Part shown: piece after piece, positions 22,101 through 27,984 of the stretch
Layout of the letters: every line of letters begins with the position of its first letter
Numbering within the stretch: the first letter of the stretch is position 1
IMG/VR virus record: IMGVR_UViG_3300027977_000127
Span: 1 to 31,653 of that record
DNA: 31,653 nucleotides
DNA from: a virus
Direction: 5' to 3' (one strand)
Position numbers and translations under genes: made by a program
The notes under the pieces: model-generated
Database searches by the model: none
What the model was told of the DNA's origin: nothing
What the model saw: the letters and a program-made list of their open reading frames with translations, nothing else

Positions 22101-22312
22101 GCAGCATTCGACCAACACTTTCCAAACAAACCCCGCGTGGCATGAGCATGATGCGAGTGGGTTCAAGACAGCAGCGTGAATTTATTGAAGCCGAGGCAAT
22201 CGACATTTTCACAACAATGACCAATGGCGGTTGCACATTTCAGCAAGCATTGGCGGCAATATTTTTAAGCGGCATGAGTGCGGCGCGTGAGGTGATGAAT
22301 GACACGCGATGA
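22097..22312 (+). CDS. Small helical protein, unknown
   Basis: A 71-aa protein coupled to the previous gene by an ATGA overlap. It begins with a basic, Ser/Thr/Arg-rich arm (SSIRPTLSKQTPRGMSMMRV), followed by two predicted helices (REFIEAEAIDIFTTMTNGGC and FQQALAAIFLSGMSAAREVM). The second half resembles a small helix-turn-helix (short helix, turn GGCTFQQ, longer helix). I recognise no family. Its location between replication and recombination genes suggests a small regulatory or DNA-binding role, but this is only inference. Confidence 0.6.
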   Translation: MSSIRPTLSKQTPRGMSMMRVGSRQQREFIEAEAIDIFTTMTNGGCTFQQALAAIFLSGMSAAREVMNDTR

Positions 22313-22610
22313 AGGCCACGCGTTGCTGAACCAAATCAGGGAAGGCCAAACGTTTGAATACGAACAAATCACCGCAGCCCTTATCGCAACCGGCGACCTT
22401 GCCGGATGGCGAGAAACACACCTGGTCGGAAGCCTGGCGGCGGGAATGCGAAGCCAGGGATTGGATCAGGCGGTACAAATTGCACGTAAAACAACGCGGA
22501 ACACGCCTAGCGAATGCCTGGTGGGCGCAGACGAAGGAAGGTATTGCGAAAGCACGTGGCCAGGCTGGTCTAAATATCTTGATTACGGAAATAAACAGGA
22601 TCAAAAATGA
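22299..22610 (+). CDS. Small replication-region protein, overlaps next gene widely
   Basis: A 103-aa frame starting with ATG inside the end of the previous gene (14-nt overlap) and ending ATGA at the VRR-NUC start. Only the first ~38 residues look conserved: MTRDEGHALLNQIREGQTFE, then ITAALIATGDL, a pattern seen in short phage proteins. From codon ~20 on, the other frame (22354-22629) is also open and looks like the better coding sequence. So the second half of this protein may be a run-on tail without function, or the two frames are both used. Unknown function. Confidence 0.45.
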   Translation: MTRDEGHALLNQIREGQTFEYEQITAALIATGDLAGWRETHLVGSLAAGMRSQGLDQAVQIARKTTRNTPSECLVGADEGRYCESTWPGWSKYLDYGNKQDQK

Positions 22611-22629
22611 GAAGGGCGGCAAAAGTTGA
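22354..22629 (+). CDS. Small phage protein, DUF7696-like
   Basis: A 91-aa protein starting with TTG at 22354, about 8 nt after an AGGGAAGG SD. Its core, EKHTWSEAWRRECEARDWIR, then KLHVKQRGTRLANAW and a Lys/Gly C-terminus, resembles a family of short phage proteins with an RxxCExR motif (DUF7696 as I recall it), usually in the same place among replication and recombination genes. Function unknown. It shares 257 nt with the 103-aa frame, in another register, and overlaps the VRR-NUC gene by 23 nt. I favour this frame as the real gene in the shared part because of its motif and natural amino acid mix. Confidence 0.6.
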   Translation: MNTNKSPQPLSQPATLPDGEKHTWSEAWRRECEARDWIRRYKLHVKQRGTRLANAWWAQTKEGIAKARGQAGLNILITEINRIKNEKGGKS

Positions 22630-22897
22630 TGCGAACCAGGAACAAATTGTTGAGGCACTACGAGCAGTTGGGGCCACGGTACAAACTTTGGCGGCAGTTG
22701 GCAAAGGCGTCCCTGATTTGCTGGTGGGTTACCAGGGGAAAACCCTTTTGCTTGAAGTTAAAGACGGTCGCCGCCCGCCTTCGGAAAGGCGATTGACTGA
22801 AGACCAATTGGCTTGGCACGGCGCCTGGCGCGGTGGCCCTTTAGCCGTCGTCGATGGTGTTAACGCTGCGTTGCGGGCGCTGGGGGCGATCAAATGA
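22607..22897 (+). CDS. VRR-NUC domain nuclease
   Basis: A 96-aa stand-alone VRR-NUC (PD-(D/E)xK) nuclease. The helix QEQIVEALRAVGATVQ leads to the signature GKGVPDLLVGYQGKTLLLEV: Pro36-Asp37, Glu50 and Lys52 form the metal site; later LTEDQLAWHGAWRGGPLAVV is also standard. Such small phage enzymes are thought to cut branched DNA, in the manner of Holliday junction resolvases, and so may clear recombination or replication junctions before packaging. It starts with an ATGA overlap of the 103-aa frame and passes on to NinB with another ATGA, part of a recombination/processing block. Confidence 0.9.
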   Translation: MRRAAKVDANQEQIVEALRAVGATVQTLAAVGKGVPDLLVGYQGKTLLLEVKDGRRPPSERRLTEDQLAWHGAWRGGPLAVVDGVNAALRALGAIK

Positions 22898-23295
22898 TTT
22901 TTGAACTGCACACACCTGAACAAGCCAAAATTTTGATGGAACGGTTGTGGCCCGAAATCAAAACCAACCTGGCAGCCGGTCAACGAATGCGCCTGGAAAT
23001 CAAAAAGGCCACACGCAGCCTGGATCAAAACGCCAAGTTTCACGCCATGATTGGCATGGTTGGCGCAGCCACGCGCCAGGCTGGATCAACCTGGACTGAC
23101 GACGACTGGAAACGCCTGTTGATTGACCAATGGGCGCACGAAACCGGACGCAAGATTGGCCGCGTGGCGCCCAGCCTGGACGGCGAAAGGGTTGTCCAGT
23201 TGGGGTGGCAAAGCCACAAATTCACCGTGGAAGACGCCAGCGAATTTATTGAATGGCTATATGCCTGGGCAACCGAAAAGGGCATCGAAATATGA
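22894..23295 (+). CDS. ninB: NinB-family recombination protein
   Basis: A 133-aa protein matching NinB (Orf of lambda): ELHTPEQAKILMERLWPEIK, then the conserved TRSLDQNAKFHAMIGMVGAA, the middle DDDWKRLLIDQWAHETG, and the C-terminal SSS/HKFT...ASEFIEWLYAWATEKGI. In lambda, Orf binds single-stranded DNA, helps load annealing proteins past SSB and can substitute for RecFOR. It is coupled to VRR-NUC (ATGA) before it and to an HNH protein (ATGA) after it. Length is near the usual ~140 residues. Strong assignment. Confidence 0.9.
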   Translation: MIFELHTPEQAKILMERLWPEIKTNLAAGQRMRLEIKKATRSLDQNAKFHAMIGMVGAATRQAGSTWTDDDWKRLLIDQWAHETGRKIGRVAPSLDGERVVQLGWQSHKFTVEDASEFIEWLYAWATEKGIEI

Positions 23296-23663
23296 CCGCT
23301 TACCTAAAACACGCCTACATCCGCAGCAAAAAGTTGTTGCGTTTGGTGGCCAGCCTGGATTGCCAATTGTGCGGCAGCGGGCATTTTGTACAGGCGGCCC
23401 ATACAAATTGGGGCGGCGGCAAGGGGCGCGGTATTAAGGCCGATGACAACCTGGTGGCTGCGCTTTGCATGACCTGTCATTACGAAATTGACCAGGGCAG
23501 CAAATGGACAAAACGGGAAAGACAACAAGCCTGGTGGATTGCCCACCGCAAAACCGTAGAACACCTGGTCGAAACAGGTAAATGGCCTATTGACGTGCCT
23601 TTGCCTAATGAACGAGAATGGGAACGGCTGATTGACAGTTGCCAAACTTTAAGCCAAGTTTAA
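23292..23663 (+). CDS. HNH-like zinc protein, DUF1364/YbcO type
   Basis: A 123-aa protein; the start at 23292 overlaps the NinB stop as ATGA. Zinc and HNH-like residues are visible: C24-x2-C27 (SLDCQLCG), H37 in VQAAHTNWGGG, D51/D52 in KADDNLVAALC, and C59-x2-C62-H63 (ALCMTCHYEIDQG). The pattern C-x2-C...AH...D..ALC..CH is that of the small lambda-type YbcO/DUF1364 nucleases that sit beside NinB. The C-terminus is helical. It may nick or cut DNA, perhaps at branches. It is the last gene before a strong intrinsic terminator, so the replication/recombination transcript ends here. Confidence 0.8.
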   Translation: MTAYLKHAYIRSKKLLRLVASLDCQLCGSGHFVQAAHTNWGGGKGRGIKADDNLVAALCMTCHYEIDQGSKWTKRERQQAWWIAHRKTVEHLVETGKWPIDVPLPNEREWERLIDSCQTLSQV

Positions 23664-23664
23664 T

Positions 23665-23690
23665 GGGGGGCTACCACCCCCCGTTTTTTT
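23665..23690 (+). terminator. Rho-independent terminator
   Basis: GGGGGG (23665-23670), loop CTACCA, CCCCCC (23677-23682), one G, then seven T (23684-23690): a textbook intrinsic terminator for the plus strand, directly after the HNH gene stop. It separates the replication/recombination unit from the accessory and packaging unit. Confidence 0.92.
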
Positions 23691-23706
23691 CCTTTATCAT
23701 CACCAC

Positions 23707-24066
23707 ATGGAAAACGACGCATCCGAATTTATTGCCGCATTACTGCACAGCAGTACGGTGACACATTTCATGCACCTATCGACCGATTCATATTCGGTTC
23801 ATAAGGCGCTGGGAAAATACTACGTCGAAATAATTGATTTAACAGACGATTTTGCCGAAGCCTTCCAAGGCCGATACGAAAAAATTAAAAAGTACCCTGA
23901 AGAATTCCACAACGCCAAAGACCCTGTAAAGTATTTGGAATCGTTGCAAAAATTTGTGGATGACGCCAGGGAAGACTTGCCCCAAGATTCTGAACTTCAG
24001 AATATCATTGACGAAATTGTTTCGTTGATTGACAAAACGTTGTATCGTTTGAAATTCCTAAACTGA
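23707..24066 (+). CDS. DUF5856-type ferritin-like helical protein
   Basis: A 119-aa, mostly helical protein. The first half has the pattern THFMHLSTDSYSVHKALGKY, YVEIIDLTDDFAEAFQGRYE, with His and acidic residues spaced as in ferritin/Dps-like helical bundles; this matches DUF5856 proteins known from many phages. The second half is a charged helix pair (KYLESLQKFVDDAREDL, ELQNIIDEIVSLIDKTLYRL). Role unknown; DNA-protection or structural ideas are guesses. No clear SD is present; the gene starts 16 nt after the T-run of the terminator, with a TATCAT box at 23695-23700 that could be a -10, but the -35 position is poor. Confidence 0.7.
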   Translation: MENDASEFIAALLHSSTVTHFMHLSTDSYSVHKALGKYYVEIIDLTDDFAEAFQGRYEKIKKYPEEFHNAKDPVKYLESLQKFVDDAREDLPQDSELQNIIDEIVSLIDKTLYRLKFLN

Positions 24067-24077
24067 AAGGAAAAGCC

Positions 24078-24299
24078 ATGAAAAAAGATAACGCCGAAAT
24101 GCAGCCTATGGGCTACGGTACTAGCGCCAAGGCGCCCGCTGGCGCAACTGCCAGCGACAATTCCGGTGAACGCCGTGAACGCGTTGTGAACGGTGTTGCC
24201 ATGGGCAAAGCCGATGCAACTGGCCCTGACCACAAATTTGACGGTGGCCGCAGCAAGGGCGTTTGCTACACACACGGTCGCAAGTCGTACCAAAAATAA
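24078..24299 (+). CDS. Conserved small phage protein, unknown
   Basis: A 73-aa protein with a strong SD (GAAAGGAAAA, 4-5 nt before the ATG region). It is polar and probably unstructured (MKKDNAEMQPMGYGTSAKAP, Ala/Gly-rich), ending in a conserved-looking KFDGGRSKGVCYTHGRKSYQ. Short proteins with this end occur in other phages near packaging genes, with no known function. Its TAA overlaps the start of the zeta-like gene (TAATG), so they are translated together; an antitoxin-like partnership is conceivable but the protein has no typical antitoxin features. Confidence 0.65.
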   Translation: MKKDNAEMQPMGYGTSAKAPAGATASDNSGERRERVVNGVAMGKADATGPDHKFDGGRSKGVCYTHGRKSYQK

Positions 24300-25228
24300 T
24301 GGCCATCCCGCTGTCGCAACTGGCAGCGGCGGGTCAACAACAGGCAGCGCCCCAGGGCGCCGTGCCTACCCAGGCCAGCCTGGCTTCGCTTGTCCCGCAG
24401 CCTACGCTGCCCCAGGTTCCTAGTCAGTCGGACAACCCGATTGAACAGGCGTATTTCGACCGCCTGGCAAATGACTACACCGGCCTGGCCAGCGAATACG
24501 CGGCTTTGCCATCAACTGACGGTGGACGCATCCTGAACACGGATGACGCCCGCGAAATGTCGCCTGAATACCGTGCAGATCGCACCAGGTCGGCTGACGT
24601 TCACGAACCGTCATCGGCGTTTGTCAAACAAATGTACGCCGAAAAATTGTCCAAAGACACGCCGCCAGGCAAAGACAACACCGTGTTGTTTACCGCTGGC
24701 GGTACTGGCGCCGGTAAGACCACCGGACTTCAGGAAGCCCAAAAAGTCAGCCAGGGCATCCGTGACGCGGAAATGGTGTATGACACCAACATGAACACGT
24801 TTGAATCCGCGGACAAAAAAATCCAACAAGCCCTAAAAGCCGGTCGTAAGATTGGCGTTGTTTATACCTACCGCGACCCCGTGGAAGCCATGGAAGGCGG
24901 CGCATTGAAACGCGCCAGCCGCATGGAAGCGGAAATGGGGACTGGTCGCACCGTGCCGATTGACGAGCATTTCAAAACCCACATGGGTTCGCGTGAAGTG
25001 ATGGATCGGCTGCAAGAAAAATACGGCGACGACCACCGGTTCCACATGATGGTGATCGACAACAGCCGCGGCCCAGGCAATGCAACTGTTGTAAGCGGAC
25101 TTGACAAGTTGCCGCGCCTGGATCACAATGAAGTGAGGAAAGGATTAAATGATGCCCTTGAAAAAGCCTATCGAGGCGGCAGTATCAGCCAAGCCATCTA
25201 TGAAGGGACGCGAGGCAACGCCCGCTGA
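24299..25228 (+). CDS. Zeta-toxin-like P-loop kinase
   Basis: A 309-aa protein. The start at 24299 overlaps the previous stop; a longer frame to 24263 is unlikely. Residues 1-45 are a Gln/Ala/Pro-rich, disordered leader. Residues 129-141 hold a Walker A loop in a zeta-like setting (VLFTAGGTGAGKTTGL, GGTGAGKT at 134-141), followed by MVYDTNMNTFESADKKIQQA, a strand (KIGVVYTYRDPVEAMEGG) and an Arg/Lys-rich RASRMEAEMGTGRTVP lid-like helix, as in zeta toxins, which phosphorylate UDP-N-acetylglucosamine. The fold is probably a P-loop kinase; the substrate cannot be inferred. It lies in the accessory block upstream of the terminase. The next gene starts within its last 80 nt. Confidence 0.75.
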   Translation: MAIPLSQLAAAGQQQAAPQGAVPTQASLASLVPQPTLPQVPSQSDNPIEQAYFDRLANDYTGLASEYAALPSTDGGRILNTDDAREMSPEYRADRTRSADVHEPSSAFVKQMYAEKLSKDTPPGKDNTVLFTAGGTGAGKTTGLQEAQKVSQGIRDAEMVYDTNMNTFESADKKIQQALKAGRKIGVVYTYRDPVEAMEGGALKRASRMEAEMGTGRTVPIDEHFKTHMGSREVMDRLQEKYGDDHRFHMMVIDNSRGPGNATVVSGLDKLPRLDHNEVRKGLNDALEKAYRGGSISQAIYEGTRGNAR

Positions 25229-25331
25229 ACATCGTATGAAGCGGATGCACGAAGCAAAAGTGCGTTCGGTTGCTGAAGACATGGCCGCAGCCCTGAACGC
25301 TGCTGTACGTGCTGGAAAGCCCGTGCGATGA
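25149..25331 (+). CDS. 60-aa helical basic protein, unknown
   Basis: The ATG at 25149 (a second follows at 25152) lies 80 nt inside the zeta-like gene, with a very good SD (GAGGAAAGGATTAA, AAAGGAT 4 nt before). The 60-residue product starts with a Lys/Pro/Ala-rich arm (MMPLKKPIEAAVSAKPSMKG) and then a basic helix (AEHRMKRMHEAKVRSVAEDM, AAALNAAVRA). It ends ATGA at the next gene. The long overlap plus strong SD argue that it is a real gene. No family recognised. Confidence 0.6.
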   Translation: MMPLKKPIEAAVSAKPSMKGREATPAEHRMKRMHEAKVRSVAEDMAAALNAAVRAGKPVR

Positions 25332-25582
25332 GTGACGTTCGTTGCAAGACCTGTAAATTTTTTGTCACAGGCCAGGTGATGGGCGCTTGCCGTCGTTACC
25401 CTGAAATGCAAAACAAGCACGAAATGGATTGGTGCGGTGAACACCAAATCAAAATGGTGGCGCTGCCCGTGTACGACATTACGACGGACGAAACCAAAGT
25501 GGCCGAAGTGCCAGCCGCGGTTGCGCCCGAATTTAAAAAGCCTGGAAGGAAGCCAAAGAATGCAAATTCGTCCGCTGCATGA
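25328..25582 (+). CDS. Small four-cysteine (zinc-ribbon-like) protein
   Basis: An 84-aa protein coupled by ATGA. Four cysteines could hold a metal: C6-x2-C9 (VRCKTCKFF), C21 (GACRRYP) and C36 (DWCGEHQ), spaced like compact phage zinc or Fe-S fingers. The middle is acidic (VYDITTDETKVAEV) and the C-terminus Pro/Lys/Asn-rich (FKKPGRKPKNANSS). Function unknown. The end overlaps the GroES start by 23 nt, so translation of GroES may depend on it. Confidence 0.65.
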   Translation: MSDVRCKTCKFFVTGQVMGACRRYPEMQNKHEMDWCGEHQIKMVALPVYDITTDETKVAEVPAAVAPEFKKPGRKPKNANSSAA

Positions 25583-25820
25583 CCGCGTGTTGGTCAAACC
25601 GTTTGTCAGAAAACTGTCGGACATTATTTATGTGAACAACACCGAAAAATTCAACGAAGGCGAAATTGTGGCCATTGGCCCCCAAGTGTACGAAGCCAAG
25701 GTGGGCGACAAAATCAAATACGGCAACGGAACGTACCTGGATTGGCCCGTGCATCATTTTGAAGGCCAGGATTACCAAATCATCCAGGAAGCGGACATTG
25801 CTTGCGTGGTGGAAGAATAA
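25560..25820 (+). CDS. groES: Phage GroES-like co-chaperonin
   Basis: An 86-aa GroES (Cpn10) protein; bacterial GroES has 97. It opens MQIRPLHDRVLVKP, the family's first strand, followed by a short mobile-loop region, GEIVAIGP, KVGDKIKYGNG and the closing ADIACVVEE. The mobile loop is shortened: the usual GGIVL contact is replaced by SDIIY, and part of the roof hairpin seems to be missing (QVYEAKVG directly after IGP). It would form a heptameric lid on host GroEL and help fold virion proteins, as T4 gp31 does. The start has a GGAAGGAAG SD inside the previous gene. Located in the accessory block just before packaging genes. Confidence 0.88.
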   Translation: MQIRPLHDRVLVKPFVRKLSDIIYVNNTEKFNEGEIVAIGPQVYEAKVGDKIKYGNGTYLDWPVHHFEGQDYQIIQEADIACVVEE

Positions 25821-25848
25821 CCACGATACTTTGTAAAAAGGAAAAGAC

Positions 25849-26124
25849 ATGGCCAAAGGACACGATAAACCGATTGCGCGAACCACGACCGGAAAGGGTA
25901 AGAACTACAACCCGACGGAAAAGGGCGCCGGTATGACTGCCAAAGGCCGTGCCGAATACAACGCAAAGAACAATGCAAATTTGAAGCCGCCAGCACCAAG
26001 CCCAAAAACAAAAGCCGATGCCGGTCGAAAAGCATCGTTTTGTGCCAGGATGGAAGGGGTGGTTAAAAACGCGAAAGGCCCCGCGGAACGGGCTAAAGCC
26101 AGCCTAAAAAACTGGAATTGTTAA
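25849..26124 (+). CDS. DUF6321-like small basic protein
   Basis: A 91-aa Lys/Ala/Gly-rich protein with SD AAAAAGGAAAA. The conserved parts are GAGMTAKGRAEYNAKNNANL, then KPPAPSPKTKADAGRKASFC and ARMEGVVKNAKGP...SLKNWNC, which match small phage proteins annotated DUF6321 (they share FCARM near the end). Strongly basic, so nucleic-acid or capsid contact is plausible. Function unknown. It sits between GroES and a beta-rich structural-type protein, in a region where several unrelated short genes have collected. Confidence 0.7.
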   Translation: MAKGHDKPIARTTTGKGKNYNPTEKGAGMTAKGRAEYNAKNNANLKPPAPSPKTKADAGRKASFCARMEGVVKNAKGPAERAKASLKNWNC

Positions 26125-26155
26125 ACCCTTTTGGAAATGATAAAGGAAACCCAAA

Positions 26156-26752
26156 ATGTCAAACACTAAAGCAATTGGCGTCGCATACGCCGACCCAGCA
26201 TTCGATTCGGTTCAGGTTGGTACATCCAGCGCCCCGATCACCATCACCAAATCCGGCATCCTGAACGGCGCATACGCGACGACCAGCGCCACATCCGGCG
26301 ACACCCGCTTGACTTACCAAAAACTGACCTGGACTTCTACCGGTTCCGGTGAAGTTGTCCGTGGTTTTGCCGTGGTCAAAGGTGCAAGCGGCGCAACTGC
26401 TGGCACGATCAACGGCGCCCATTTCAGTTGTGAAATGCAAGGCGGTTCGATTTCCGGCGCTGCCAACGCTGTTCGCGCAACCATTGGTGGCACAACTGCT
26501 GCCCCTGGCGGTACTTTGGCTGCATTGCAACTGGATAGCAACTTTGGCGCCGGTGTAACGTTGCCTGGAAGCGCAGCATTTTTGCGCGTAACCAACAGCG
26601 GTGCAACCCAACTTGGCAGATTTGCCCTGTTTCCCGCCGCTGACGTTGCCGGTGTATTCCGTGCAGCAGTTGGTACGCCAGCCGCCACGCATACCATTCC
26701 GGTGGTCAGCGGCGGCACGACGTACTACATCATGGTTTCGACAATTGCCTAA
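26156..26752 (+). CDS. Beta-rich virion/decoration-type protein
   Basis: A 198-aa Gly/Ala/Thr-rich protein without Cys clusters or helices of note, SD AAAGGAAACC. It reads as a series of strands (ITITKSGILNGAYATTSATS, GEVVRGFAVVKGASGATAGT, GGSISGAANAVRATIGG, VTLPGSAAFLRVTNSGATQL) ending TTYYIMVSTIA. Phage genomes often carry a protein of this kind, annotated as a hypothetical or head fibre/decoration protein, sometimes starting with the same AYADPAFDSV phrase. A capsid decoration or head-fibre role is inferred. No catalytic motif. The gene lies 5' of the terminase, an accessible place for added virion genes. Confidence 0.6.
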   Translation: MSNTKAIGVAYADPAFDSVQVGTSSAPITITKSGILNGAYATTSATSGDTRLTYQKLTWTSTGSGEVVRGFAVVKGASGATAGTINGAHFSCEMQGGSISGAANAVRATIGGTTAAPGGTLAALQLDSNFGAGVTLPGSAAFLRVTNSGATQLGRFALFPAADVAGVFRAAVGTPAATHTIPVVSGGTTYYIMVSTIA

Positions 26753-26755
26753 ACC

Positions 26756-26956
26756 ATGTTGAAGCATCCTGACTCTGAAGTGCAATTCCTGGTTGAAATG
26801 CTGGAAGGTCAACGGGATCAGGCGGTGGCCCAGGCTGCCGCCTTTTTCCGCACCATCAAGGAATTGGAAACACAAGTCGAACAATTGAAAGCAAGCACAT
26901 TTAAAGCCAAGGACGAAGATTGCCAAGGTTTTGAAAAGATAGGGGGAACTGACTGA
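26756..26956 (+). CDS. Small coiled-coil protein, unknown
   Basis: A 66-aa protein 3 nt after the previous stop. It is almost wholly helical with heptads (EVQFLVEMLEGQRDQAVAQA, FRTIKELETQVEQLKAST) and an acidic, Gly-ended tail. The stop overlaps the next start by one base (TGATG). No SD of note, so coupling from the gene before it is likely. I recognise no family. Short coiled-coil proteins are common immediately upstream of terminase genes in phages of this kind, with no assigned role. Confidence 0.55.
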   Translation: MLKHPDSEVQFLVEMLEGQRDQAVAQAAAFFRTIKELETQVEQLKASTFKAKDEDCQGFEKIGGTD

Positions 26957-27114
26957 TGGCCGATGGACTATATGCAAACATTCATGCCAAGCGTGAACGT
27001 ATTGAGAAACAAAAAGCCGCGGGCAAAAAACCCGAACGTATGCGAAGCCCTGGGGACAAAGGCGCCCCCACGGCCAAAGCCTTTAAACAAAGCGCCAAGA
27101 CAGCGAAAAAATAA
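26956..27114 (+). CDS. 52-aa basic protein of a recurring phage family
   Basis: The ATG at 26956 overlaps the previous TGA, with GGGGG about 10 nt upstream. The 52-residue product starts MADGLYANIHAKRERIEKQK, goes on with a short Gly/Lys segment (ERMRSPGDKGAPTAKAF) and ends FKQSAKTAKK. The same LYANIHAKR...ERMR..G.KGAPT..AF..SAKTAK outline is very common in small phage genes near packaging genes. Function unknown; it is highly basic. Missed by length filters, but the conserved outline supports it. Confidence 0.72.
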   Translation: MADGLYANIHAKRERIEKQKAAGKKPERMRSPGDKGAPTAKAFKQSAKTAKK

Positions 27115-27306
27115 ATGACACCGGAACAAATTGCTAAACGCCTGGCTGAACTGCAAGAACTGGCGAAGCAACATGAAGCCATCTTGTTGCAGATCAGCGG
27201 GGCCATCCAGGAATACAACAACGTGCTGGCGCAAATAAGCCAGGACAAAGCCCAGGAAGGAACTAACCATGCCGCTGACGAAATCACCCAGCAAGAAAGC
27301 GTTTGA
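27115..27306 (+). CDS. 63-aa coiled-coil protein, unknown
   Basis: The ATG follows the previous TAA directly. The product is a single amphipathic helix ([40 protein letters not shown]) with a Gln/Glu-rich tail. No SD besides the A-rich end of the previous gene. The last 38 nt overlap the next small gene in another frame. No family recognised; a structural or regulatory coiled coil is all that can be said. Confidence 0.5.
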   Translation: MTPEQIAKRLAELQELAKQHEAILLQISGAIQEYNNVLAQISQDKAQEGTNHAADEITQQESV

Positions 27307-27412
27307 AAAGAACGTTAAGGCCGAAATTAAAGCCGGTAAGCCACCCAAGCAAGCGGTGGCCATTGCCTATTCGGTAAAGCGCGAAGCCGCCAAACCAAAG
27401 GCCAAAAAATGA
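27269..27412 (+). CDS. 47-aa basic protein of a recurring phage family
   Basis: A short gene with SD AAGGAA about 7 nt before the ATG at 27269. The product is [40 protein letters not shown] and a Lys-rich end. The outline MPL.KS.S.KAF..N...[17 protein letters not shown] is one of the most repeated small-protein patterns in phage genomes. Function unknown, strongly basic. It overlaps the previous gene by 38 nt and the TerS start by 4 nt (ATGA). Confidence 0.78.
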   Translation: MPLTKSPSKKAFEKNVKAEIKAGKPPKQAVAIAYSVKREAAKPKAKK

Positions 27413-27984
27413 TGACCGACGCACCCGTAAAAAAGCGGGGGCGCCGTCGTCACGATGACACGCCCAAGGACAAGCCCGACCGCGTAGAGCCAAAGAACCT
27501 GGGGGGAAGACCCACCAAATATCGCGAGGAATTCGTGGATATGCTGCTGGAGTTTTTCAGCCAGCCATCAACCAGGGAAGTAACCGTCAAAGACGCCAAG
27601 GGAAATGAAACCGTCCAGGAATTGCCTGGATCGTTCCCGACCCTGGCGCGATTTGCCACCAATATTGGGGTTACTACTGAAACGCTGCACGATTGGGCAA
27701 CGGCAAAAAACCCAGACGGAACCCAAAGAAACCCACCGTTTTCTTATGCCTATAAAAAGGCGAAGGATTTGCAGCAAGCCAACCTGGTCGAAGGAACCAT
27801 GAAAGGCGCGTACAACAGCACGTTTGCCATATTTACGGCAAAGAACGTCCTGGGCTGGCGCGACAAGATCGAACAGGAAATCACCGGCAAGGATGGCGCC
27901 CCAATCGGGCCATCGGTTATTGCAATCCAATTTATGAACCCCGATGGAACAATCGCAAACATTGACGGACACCCAGCAAATTGA
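27409..27984 (+). CDS. terS: Terminase small subunit
   Basis: A 191-aa protein. Basic N-terminal arm ([16 protein letters not shown]), then [20 protein letters not shown], a typical start for small terminase subunits, [20 protein letters not shown] (helix-turn-helix), and the central [40 protein letters not shown]. TerS binds the packaging start site as a ring and hands the DNA to TerL. The tandem ATGs at 27409 and 27412 both fit; the first gives an ATGA overlap with the previous gene. It overlaps TerL by 41 nt. Strong assignment from motif and context. Confidence 0.88.
   Translation: MMTDAPVKKRGRRRHDDTPKDKPDRVEPKNLGGRPTKYREEFVDMLLEFFSQPSTREVTVKDAKGNETVQELPGSFPTLARFATNIGVTTETLHDWATAKNPDGTQRNPPFSYAYKKAKDLQQANLVEGTMKGAYNSTFAIFTAKNVLGWRDKIEQEITGKDGAPIGPSVIAIQFMNPDGTIANIDGHPAN

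Noticed and set aside
21433-22236. Minus-strand frame of 267 codons across the DUF1376 and P-like genes
   Set aside because: The plus frames have motifs, SDs and coupling; the minus frame is Ser/Arg/Pro-rich without motifs.
23695-23700. TATCAT as -10 box of a promoter before the DUF5856 gene
   Set aside because: The -35 position falls in the terminator stem with no resemblance to consensus. A promoter is needed somewhere after the terminator, but this one is not supported.
26159-26977. Minus-strand frame of 272 codons opposite the beta-rich protein
   Set aside because: Cys/His/Gly-rich composition typical of an antisense shadow and no start signals.
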